Below, piece after piece: positions 50,054 through 62,000 of a DNA stretch of 64,000 bases (position 1 is its first letter; the number at the start of each line of letters is the position of its first letter). The notes below the pieces were generated by a model that saw nothing but the letters and a program-made list of their open reading frames with translations, had not been told where the DNA came from and did no database searches. Source of the DNA: Onchocerca volvulus (taxonomy: Eukaryota; Nematoda; Chromadorea; Rhabditida; Onchocercidae); the NCBI GenBank assembly GCA_000499405.2, contig HG738139.1, positions 14,279,826 to 14,343,825 on the forward strand, in the 5' to 3' direction. A program made the translations under genes and the position numbers.

Positions 50054-53000
50054 ATGATTTTAAGTATGATTTTATTGCTATTGCTTATATCTTTGGTTAC
50101 AGCCTACAACGAACAGGAGGTAAGTACATTTTCTTATTTTTCGATTAAATTTTTAAAAAATTGCAACAATTGAAATATTTTCGTAGTTCTGCAAGTGCTG
50201 GCTAGTTGAAAAGCAAAGGCTAAGATGAGATCGCTTCACGTAAATAAATTTATTAATAAAAATTCATTGTAGCAAAAGTATGTCTTATTGATGTATTACA
50301 GATTGATTATTTACAACAATTTGGTTATTTGCCGAAACCACCATCAGGTGTGGCGGCAATGCTTAGCGAAACAATGATAGAAGAAGCGATCCGAGAGTTG
50401 CAATTGTACGGTAAAATACCGATCACTGGAAAATTAGACGCTGCTACTCAAGAATTGATGTCCAGGAAGAGGTAAGTAAATGTCTTGCTAACGTGACCAA
50501 TTGTTCTAGAGAAAATTCTCTTTTGTTAAAAAAATCTAAGAAGAAATGTTTTAGTACTTTATTAATTTCTAGATGTGGCTTAAGTGATCGCCCAATTCAT
50601 GAAGTTCTCCGACGAAAACGTCGACACAAAAAACGATTTGCTCTAATGGGATCAAAGTGGACTAAACGAATCGTTACATACAGGTAATTTTTTATTATCT
50701 TAGGAAGTAATTATTTCTAAAGTTTTATAAAACATACTTTGACTAACAGCCAATTAAAAACGCGATTTTAAAGAATTTGCTCTTTGATATTAATTATCAT
50801 TCTGCTCTTCGATTCACATTATTGATATAACATCCTATATCAAAAGCTACGAAAATAAATCATAAGAACCAATTGATTATTGTCCAGAGTCATAAGTTCG
50901 AATTCAACTTTTTGTTCATAACCGTTTTTCTACAGACATCACAAATACAATAACTTCTTTGGCCTCAAATCAAAATATTTTTAATTATTAGTCAAAATAT
51001 TTTTTATTATCGATTGGTTTTCCATATGAAGTAATAGTATCTATTTAAATCTCCTATTTAAACACTTATAAAATTTTGAAAAATAATTCAAAATTTAGAT
51101 AATATTGAACAAATTTTTTTGCTGATTTTTAAATAAATCCAGTTAAAATTATCAAATTATAACGGAATAACATAAATCACTCCTTATAATCTTATAATCT
51201 GATACAAGGATTTCTTTGTCATTCAACTTATTCGAATCCAATTGATTTATTTATAGTTTGAAATTTGATAGTAGAATTTGAATCATTGATATAATGTGAC
51301 AGTTTTTTGGTTATGTTTCATAGCGAGGACCAATTTTTGATGTATGAATCATTGCGTCGGAGAAATTTTTGGGGTTGTATTCGAAAAATGCGACTAGCAT
51401 TCGAAGTTTCGATATCAATCTGTCTGCTAAAAACTTGCTTTCATGCAAGTTTCAATTAAGCACAAAGCATTGGAAAAATGTAAACTATAGTTGAGTGAGT
51501 TATAACTTTTGCTCAATATCAGCACCCACAACTAGCTGTTTGTTTCAAATTGGTTTAAAGCAATAAAAATGCTGTAAGAATTCAATTATCCATTGCAGTA
51601 ATAGTAGTTTCAGCAGCAATTTGCGGAAGACGGAAGATGGAGTTTGGAAGAGATAGGAAAGTTTTCAAATAAGAATGCTGAAATTGAAATTATTTAGTTG
51701 AAGATTGAGGAATGGAAGATTATTGATGATAGCCAAGATATTATATCTTTTGCTCGTAGGAGCAGCTGTTCTGCAGCTGCTACTGCAAACAAATATCATT
51801 CGTTGAAGTTAGTTGTCGTTCATTCTTCTTTCATTCATTGCTACTTTCTACATTCCAATATCATTGTTTATATTTCGTAAGCTACTATTAAGCTTCAATA
51901 TCGTCAAGACTTGTCGCAAAAATTCTTGCATCGAATATCGCACGAATTCTTCATCGGATTCATGTATTAAAGCTGTTCCAGAAGTATTATTTCATTATGT
52001 GATCCTCCAAATATTTATCATTCTGTATCAAATATTCGCCAGAGTGAAACAAAACATCTCCTAATATCTTCATCATTTTCATTTTTAAATAATTATTCGG
52101 ACGTAATCATAATAATATCTGAATTGAGAATTCAGATGAGAGATGGTAACGTGAAATTCAGATGAGCTAGAGTAATGTTTAATAGTTTCAGATGTAGAAT
52201 TTTTTGTATCTATACTATTTGATTAATTGGTGCGGTATTCTAAGCAAAAACCATATGTTCACAATATTATGTTTTGCCCATTTCTCTCGAACTAATCCAT
52301 TTTTCCGATGCAAATTTTATGATTACGAAGAATCGCACTAATTTAGAACAAAAACCATATGGAATAATTTTACAGTTTTCCTTCTTTTCCTTCTTTTGTC
52401 ATCGCTTTTGAAGCAGTTTGATATAAAAGATGAAAGTAATCATCACTATCATTGCTTTTCTTATCTACATTTTTCTTCTTTTTTAAATAAACTTTTTTAG
52501 ATTTATTTTTGCTTTACTGCAATAGGAACTTAACCTCGTAATGTACGAACCGTTTGACAAAGCCATTTTTAATCTTTAATGTTCAAAAAAAAAAAAGAAA
52601 AATTACAAAGTACACTGCAATATAAACCCAGTTTGTCTAATAAAATAAACAAAACAGTTTAGCAATAAATAATCCCTTAAGAAGATCGGTATAAACTTTG
52701 ATGTAAGATAAAATGACCTATTATAATTTGAGATTAATGGGATAGTAATAAGTTGTCAGAGAATTTTAACTGATATTAAATTGTTACAATTGATCTTCAT
52801 TTAAATGTAAATATGATGGATATTCTCTTCTAGGAAAGAATATTACTTCAACTTATCATAATTAGCATATCTTATCAGAATAGACTGATCATTCTTGCTT
52901 TATTATTCTAATACCATCAGAATACTGTCGGAACATCATCTTGACATATCTGATATGATTTCTCTCATATCATTTCTATAAATTTTTGTTTTCAATTTCG

Positions 53001-56000
53001 TTCTGTTAATCATATTGAATAACTGAACAATAAGAAAAAAAGAAAAAAAGAAAAAAAAAAAAAAAAAACGAAACATTGATACAATATCAACTAATTAAGA
53101 ATCACACAGAATCATTTGTTTCTTTAAGTCATAGCAAGCGTATGTGTACTGTAGAATATACTGTAGGCGGTTATAGAGCTTTTGTTGATATTCTTCTGAA
53201 GGCTTGAAGGCGATATTCATCCGCTTCTTATTTCAATATTATGCTCATTGTTTGTTGCACATCTTATTCTCTTCAATATGTCTTCTTGTCATCCCGAAAA
53301 TTCATCAATTTTGGGAAGCAGTTGTTCTACTGTAACTGTCTTCATACGGTCCGATAGATTACTGTCTTCATCCACAAAAGTTGAATTTCAAATTTGCTTA
53401 ATTATCTAGCAAATATTCTCATTATGAAAAAGCTGATACGGCGTTCAGCTTACTCGGCTGGTTGTAAGATGTTTCCAGAAATTTTTTTAATTCATCACAA
53501 CCTCCATGAGTAAGCGGATTGCTTTTCTAGCTTTTCCAATTTTTCATCTCCAAACTAAGCCCAAAATTTAATGTTCACCTTTCAAATCAACAATACTTCA
53601 TAACTTATCAATGGTATGCCATCTTTGTTCTTCTTTTATGATGTAAGAATAATTCTAAAGAATGATACTTCGAGTAATTTTATCTGCTTAAAAGGTATGA
53701 TATAGAATTGGATATTACCTAAATTATCTAAGGATTAATATTTCCTATGTAGATCATAAATTCTAATCATAGTTTTAATTATATTAGCAGCGAAGTAATG
53801 GAAATGTGGGAGGAGGAGATGATTCTTGAATTGGGATAAATTTAGGAAGAGATGATTTTTAGATTTGAGATAAATTCAGATTACTGGATAAGTGAAAAGC
53901 TTATAAAAGTAGAGACTATAGTACTCAAAACGATAATTAATTCACATCTAATCAAGATTGATAGTAGCAAATATATCAATGTTCAAATGATTTTGAATGA
54001 TCAATAAATTAATCGTAGCTAAATAAATCATTTGCAGCTAATGAAATCATCGGATATCATCTCAAAATCTCATTTTACATTTTGCAATTGCAATTATTGC
54101 AATATATATGAATGGATTTATTTATTGATTTTTTATTTTATATCTATGTTTAATTAAAGCAAAGGAAAAGAGATTTATGAAAATAAGATATTTTTGCTAA
54201 TTTTCGTTATCAAAAAGTTTTTCCACTTAACTAACTTCAATTTAATCATGATTTAGATATCTGTATCTAATTACCAAATTTAGTTACTTTTTTTAGAGAA
54301 TAATTATCAAAAATATGGAATATTAATTGTTACAGATATTGAAAATAATTTTTTAAATTATAGTGTGAACAATCCATCACGAAGTATTCCTAATTTGGGT
54401 GTAATACGACGCGAGATAAATGAAGCAATCAACAGTTGGCAACGTATACTACCGATTCAATTTCGCGAAATACGACCAGAATCAGGAGCTGATGTTAAGA
54501 TACAATTCGCAATAGGCGATCACGGTGATCCGTATCGATTTGATGGAAGTGGTAGAATTTTGGCACATGCATTTCCACCTGGTGAAGGTATTGGTGGTGA
54601 TATTCACCTGGATGACGATGAACACTGGACCATAGCACTTATCGGCGATCCTTACAGGCAGCGTGAGTAAGCATGCACGTTATTCTTACCCTAATTTTAC
54701 CTAATTTCTCGAAAACTTAATTGTATTACGGAAGTAAGTTATTAGCATTTATTGTCTGCGATGATGTACGATTGATCATGAAGAAAATATTCCGATTAAT
54801 CTTGGAGAATGGAATTATCTTGATAAATTTATAATCTGATATCTTGATTTTGAATTCTGACTATCATCATCTTTTGGTCCTGATAACATCCTGATATCTA
54901 CTACTGTCTTATCATCACTTTATTCTTATCATTACTGACAAAATTATATCATTTTGCAAGCAAAGCAATTGCAGATGTGAGTCTTCGTTCGATTGTAATG
55001 CACGAATTTGGCCATAGTATTGGTTTGTCACATTCACAACAACAGGACAGTATCATGTATTCTTTCTATCAGTACGATTTGTTGCCAAAACTTTCCTACG
55101 ACGATTTATTAGCTGTTCGCACTCTTTATGGTGGTAATGGATTTCCTATATAGATAATATTTTTCATCCATCTAACAATTAGCGACATGAATTATAAAAT
55201 TAATTATTGGTGATTTAAACTTTGATGTTGTAATGAGTGTCGTGAAAGTTTTTTGTTGTGGCGGTATCTGTAGGATTGATTGTAGTGTCGGGCAAGCTGG
55301 TAGCAAGAAGGTTTTATTAGCTACAATTTGTGAGCGATATACAAGCTTATATTTGTTAAGAAGTGGGAGTGGTTTTCATTAAACAGCAGAATACAAAAAA
55401 GTGAATTACAGTTTTCTTATGCTATGTAGAAGATTGTTGCATGAGAAAACACATTTTTTGTCATAAATTAGCATACAGATGTGCATAATCATTCATGGTA
55501 AATGATTACAAATTAGATAACGGATTTATCTCTCAATATGAGAAAACGTTGAAAATTTTGCATAATGAGATGAATCCTTTATCTAGAAGATCTTATTAAA
55601 AATAATTTTACCAGATGTTCAAGATATAGATGTATCAGATGTTTAAGATTCTAATCTGAAGGGATTTACATAACTATCCAAATAGAATAATTTTTTTTTA
55701 GTGCAAATAATTTGAGATAGAAAAGTTAAAACAAATATAAAAATGAGATAATTAATGAATCATGAATCATGGAAAGCATTACCATTTTTACTTGTATAAA
55801 ATTTATTTTAGTTTTCGCGACTTTCGCGACATTCCGGAGAGGAGAGATTAGATCAGTTTAAAGAGTGACTAATTGGATTGTAAGATAAGGTGATATGTCG
55901 ATTATAGGAATTTGGATCTTTGTGTCCATTTAAAGGAATTTGGAGTATTCTCATAGGAGTGAATTCCATATGTTTTGGATTTTTGTCACACAGAAAATGA

Positions 56001-59000
56001 AAAATGAAGCTAATTAACTTGAATCTTAGTTTTACAACAATCATCATAATTAAAGTTACAGAACTAAATATACCAATAGTGATGAATTTCCAATGAGCCA
56101 TTATGTGTGCTAATTCTTCTTCTATTGTTTCAGTGATATCACTACATTTGATTGCAGATATCCGAACGTGAAATCGAGTGTAAACTGTGACTTGAGCCAA
56201 TGTGACTCTTTGTTGTGTAATTTCATTACAATTCCATTTATGTGGGATATTAAAAGGAGTACCTGATATCCAGTTACAATTTTGCTTGGCGTTTGTCTTA
56301 ACTGCGGTTATGAGAAACAACGCAATTAAAAATAAACAATTCGTTATTGACTTAGAAATTGGTCGAGTTCTTTCTCGTATCTATGTGGCCCTTCTGGTTC
56401 TAGCAATCGGTTCCTTCGGTTCTGAATTTTGTATTAGGATTTCCGGAGTTGGTTGTTGATTAGTTTCCTTTATTTCTTTGTTATCAAGTTCTAGAGGATA
56501 TAACAGATTCAGCGGACTATCAAGTAGCTTTCCATATAGCAATTCGATTATAGCATTTCTTACTTGTCCATCTCGTCCCCTCTTGATTTCTTTTATTTTT
56601 GCTAGTTTCCACATTCCGCGGGGAATTTCTGGTTCATTCACCAGTACAAATTTCTTGTTTCAAAGGCTCCCTTGCATTAAATAATCTTGCGGAGATGTGA
56701 TTTCTTTGGGTCCGTTCCTTTAAACTATTTAGATATTCCGTTTTCCACAATTCCCAAAATTGATCTAAGGCTTCATTTTTACGTGACCAATATTTAATTA
56801 ATTTCTCTTGAGAATTCATTCCATGCGGGGTATACTCGTCTTGACCTTCTTCATCAAAAATTTGAGTTACCAGAGAGGCCTTTTCTATATCTGCCGTTAT
56901 GACATTTTTCATCATTCTGAGACGGAGCAAAACACCTGCTAATTCAGGTAATGCAGTGGGACCACGATATAACACATTATTCAGACTTTTTTCTCCTTTA
57001 ATATGGGCTGAAGCATCGTAGACAATTCGTAATTTTGTAGTTGCCTTTCCTGAGGTTAATACTTCATGATGAGGCAAATAATGTATAATATCTTCTTGAT
57101 CGATATTTGTTGTCACTTTCTCAATAATGTTAGACTGTAATTGCTCTTTGATCATCTCGTTATGACATTCGAGCAAAGATTGGTTGGTTTGAAGTCGTTT
57201 GATTAGCGTCTTTAATCGTCCATAGCAAAGACCATATGTCGTGAATTTTGTTTTAATTGAATTGAGTTGTTGAGAGGTCCGACAAGCGCCAATATTATCA
57301 CCATTATCTTGACCAGTGTTGATAGTCGTTGACTTGCGTTGACTCGAGTGAGTGAGTTGATTTTGGTGAGATGTGTTGATTTGACTTGAAGTGTGTTGAA
57401 TTGACGCCGGATTGTAGCAATCCTTTATTAGTACAAAAGAGGAATGAATAGGGGAATGAATAATGAAGAATGAAGACTCAAGAATATATTTTAGCTTACA
57501 AAATGAAGGGTTTATATGTGTTGAGAAATGGGAGTGGGTTAAAATAATTATCCAACATTCTTGCAGATATTCATTAACATACTCAAGGAACAGTGTTCCG
57601 TTTACATATGTACAATAAAAACATTGTAACAGGATGTGAGGAGAAGAGTTCCCATGCATGGGATCAGATAAGCATGAAAGCGGATATGACTAACAACACT
57701 TGAGAAAACATTTGAGAAATAATCTAAGGAATGCAATTCAGGTAAATGATTCATTTGTCGCGAATTTTCTGCGCGATATAAATAGTTAATTTGTATTAGT
57801 AAAAAAGGAATACTTCGTAACAAAATTACTTACGTATATCCTTTGTCGCGTAGCGTATTGTGAGCGTACGACTAGTTAAAAATTTTATTGTAAACCATAA
57901 AACGAGTCCAATATGTCGATAATTTAGTGTCGACCAAAGTACAAAGAATATCGGGAGAAAGGATTTGAAAGAAATGATGGCGTGGATACAAGTGTAGAAA
58001 GTATGAAGTATAAAATATGAAGTGTAAAGTATGAAGCATAAAGTATGAAGTATAAAGTATGAAGTACAAAGTATGAAGTGTCCTTATGAGAAAATCCTCC
58101 CATTATATACTGTGAAGGAAGTAGTGTAGCTACATAGATAGCCGTAAAGAGCCAATATATATTACAAGCATTGTAACAAGGTCACAAGGTTAATGAGCAT
58201 ATGAGATAGATATCCATTGACACGATGTAATGAACTAAATAAAGAAAAGCGCGCGAAGATGATGAAATCGTAGCAATTGATTAACAATGTCAAAAAAATG
58301 ACTCATGTGAATAGTTAACAACTGTTCACTATTACATCAAATGATCACAAGTATACAACAATTTAAACTCAAATTTGTACGACACAGTTATTTCGGTTTT
58401 TTCCGACATCATTATTGTTAACATCCGGTTACAAATAAAAGGAAGAAATTTATTTTTCATTTGTTTATTAGTTTGAGATTTGTTGAGTTCCGCGAAATTG
58501 AAATTCGCGACACCATAATTATCTTGTAAGTTAACTTTTGAATCTTTCCATGACCAAAAAACTTGGTATCTATTATTTTCTTTCGTGATACAGTTTTTAA
58601 ATTGTTCCAATGCCTTCTCGTCATCTTGATCATCCGGCTGTTCCTGGATCCCTATTACTTCCAATTTCCAAAACTGGTCAATGTCTGGATTGGTAATAAC
58701 AGTGGTTACGTTAATAGAATTAATATTATCAGATTTACAGGACATATTAGTATATCCATGACCTGTTATTATAGGTCCCACCTTGGTTTGAAGTAGATAA
58801 AATCCTGATAACATGCGCTGGAATTTATACGGTTGCAGAAATTCGAGGAAATAATCATTTCCGATTATAATGTCGGGTCGTCTCCAATACCCTTGCGACT
58901 CATCTAACTGCTTCTGACGTGTGATATAATTTATATCTTAAGAAGTTGGAGTTATAATTTGTAATTTCTCTGTTAAATACTCTAATACAGAAGCATTTAT

Positions 59001-62000
59001 ATTTATGATTTTAGATTCTAAAGCTCTTATTCCGATTTCTACTTTATTAGTTTGATAAGGTTTGGGAAATTGGTTCCCGAAAGAAAAGAGCTTTAATTCT
59101 TCCTTCGTAGTTTCGGTTAGATTTAAACGACTGGCTAGCTTTTTTGATACAAAATTTGATTGGGAACCTGGATCAAATAATATTAAAGCTTCTTCTCGAG
59201 TCTCCAGTTGATTTGGATTAACTGCTTCAGTTTCTTTACATATTAATAAAACCTTCCCACCTTGATGGTTGATTGGTTGATTTAGTGAATTTATAATGAT
59301 TGTTGAATTTGCTTTTTCTTAGTTGGGACCATTATTGATATAGCCATATTTCTTGTAGCACAACGCCCTATTGTGTTGGCCTTTGCAGTGGAAACATATA
59401 CGTTTCCTTGGTTTGCAATTACTTGTTGCATGGTTCGTGCGGAAACAATTAGTGCATGCCTTGAGCTCCTTCAATCGTTCGAATCGTTGTTTAGCCGTGA
59501 GGCAATTTGGGCATTCATTATCCCAATGGCTTTTGTTACAGAATATGCATGGTCTTTCTTCCTTGTTAAACTTCGTTTTATTACTTGATTGATGGTTTCC
59601 CTCAGTTAATTGTTTTGTTATGAATAAGGCGGAGGTTCCTCTCCCCTTTTCAAAATGAAGTACTCTTCTTGGAATTGGTTCCTGATAGGAATTTTGATTT
59701 CTATTTACTTCTTCACTTCTCTGAATTAACATCATTAGAAATTTTCGTAAACTATTTACTGTCTAAGTTTCTCTTTCTGTTTTCATTTGGTAGACTTTAT
59801 CCAAAATCCATGGTGGTAGTCTGCTTTCGATCGTTACTTCAATACTGGAATGTTCCAGATTCTCGCCCAATGCTTCTAACTGTCGAAGGATTTTTTCCAT
59901 CGCTTCGACTCTTCATTTCCATTCTTTGTCGTTCCGTTGAATGGAATGGAATTCGTTATATAACGATTTCTTGATAGTAGCCGAATTACCACATTTATCG
60001 ATTAAAACCTGTCTCATTAATTCATAATTCTCTTGAGCTACCTCAAACCCTCTTATAGCCTCCAATGTTTCTCCTTTTAAACATGAAATCAAATAAATAA
60101 GCTTTTGAATGTTTGGAATTTGCTAAAGATGTATAGCTGCATTAAAGCTATTCCAAAATTCTCGCCACAACTTTAGATCTCCACTAAAGGTTGATAGTGA
60201 TAACTTTGGTAAATTGATTGTTGAGTGATAGGCGGATGAGGGTTTCGTCATTTCTTTTTCTTTAATAACCATCAACCGTTCTTGTTGAAGAGTTAATTCT
60301 AAATCACCATAATATGAATTTAAGGTGATAATAGTTTCCTTATCATTATTAATCATGTATAAAATATCTTTTTTATCGTTGACCATTTCCTCGTACTTTC
60401 CTTCTTCTTCTTTCTTTGTTATTTTCGTAGCTTGTTGCATAAGGTCCAACCATTTTTGGTTGATCGTTTCCAATATACTAACATATATTTCGAGTCGCTT
60501 AATTTTATCCTTGATGATCCGTTTCTTAATTTCGTATTGCTTTTTCTGATCTTCTAGCGGCTGGTTTCGATCTGGTAGTGATAAATCAAGTCCCTTAATT
60601 TCTTCCTGGAGTTCGATCACTCTTGTTGATTGTGCTGACTGATTGAGAGAGGTCAACATTATGAACTTCACCTCGGGCACCAAAAATAAATTGTCGTGGA
60701 AGTTTTTCGTTGTGGCATATCCGTAGGATTGATTGTAGTGTCGAGCAAGCTGGTAGCAAGAAAAAAATGTTTTATTAGTTATAGTTTGTGAGCGATATAC
60801 AAGCTTATATTTGTTAAGAAGTGGGAGTGGTTTTCATTAAACAGCAGAATACAAAAAAGTGAATTACAGTTTTCTTATGCTATGTAGAAGATTGTTGCAT
60901 GAGAAAACACATTTTTTGTCATAAATTAGCATACAGATGTGCATAATCATTCATGGTAAATGATTACAAATTAGATAACGGTTTTATCTCTCAATATGAG
61001 AAAACGTTGAAAATTTTGCATAATGAGATGAATCCTTTATCTAGAAGATGTCTTATTAAAAATAATTTTACCAGATGTTCAAGATATAGATGTAGCAGAT
61101 GTTTAAGATTCTAATCTGAAGGGATTTACATAACTATCCAAATAGAATAATTTTTTTTTAGTGCAAATAATTTGAGATAGAAAAGTTAAAACAAATATAA
61201 AAATGAGATAATTAATGAATCATGAATCATGGAAAGCATTACCATTTTTACTTGTATAAAATTTATTTTAGTTTTCGCGATTTTCGACAATAAGTGCGAA
61301 TGATTGGTTATCTTGCACCAAAAAAAATGTTTTAAAACTAGATCGTAAATAAAAAGCTAGATCGTAAATCTCTCTTACATATTTCGAAATGGCTATTTTT
61401 CATTTCCACTGGAAGGCTGGATAGTGCAAATAGTAATGATTTCGGCTTTATAAATAGTAAAAAATATTTGATTTAGTAATTTGGGATTTATTTATCAACT
61501 ATGATACTTAATATTATTTTCAGGAGCGGATCATCATCCAAGAAAATCAACTGATACTCCTCGGCCGCATTTACCTAGTACTACACGATTACCAACACTA
61601 CCAAGAGGACCTGATCAACCCTCAGATCAATTTCCAACAATTCATCCAGATATTCCAGAACTACCCATTCCAGAACCCGACCCATGCAAATCTGAATACG
61701 ATGCTGTTGCTTCTATACGACAAGAAATCTTTGTTTTTAAAGTCCTTTCTTTCTTTTTCTTTTTTTTTCTCCTTACTATTATTCTTACATTCATCTTGGA
61801 ATTGATTTCTGTGAGAAAAAAGATTCTTTAAAATTCGATGTTCCGATCAATTAAGAAATAATATATATATGTATTCGTTCAATTCGATTTGCTTTTCAGG
61901 ATAAATGGTTTTGGCGTATACGTCAAGATGGTGTCCTAAGTCAAAGTCCACGTCATATCAATACGTTATGGAAAGAAGCCGCATGGCCTATAGATGCGGC

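Larger units (their letters stand above)
55238..61289 (-). mobile_element. defective BEL/Pao LTR retrotransposon in MMP intron 5
   Basis: Two direct LTRs of about 594 and 598 bp (55238-55831 and 60692-61289), each starting TGTCGTG and ending in CGACA, bound a 4.9-kb interior. The flanks ATGAG (55233-55237) and ATAAG (61290-61294) look like a 5-bp target-site duplication with one change. Coding is on the minus strand: gag, protease, a piece of reverse transcriptase, the integrase C-terminal region and an env-like remnant. A minus-strand TGGTGCCCGAGG beside the right LTR is a candidate tRNA primer site. Stops in gag, loss of most RT and all of the RNase H and integrase core, and a nested insert make the copy non-autonomous. 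LTRs differ by about 15-20 positions by eye. Confidence 0.88.

Noticed and set aside
56202..56459. Plus-strand frames opposite the env/pol remnants
   Set aside because: They are antisense to the retrotransposon coding and match nothing recognisable.
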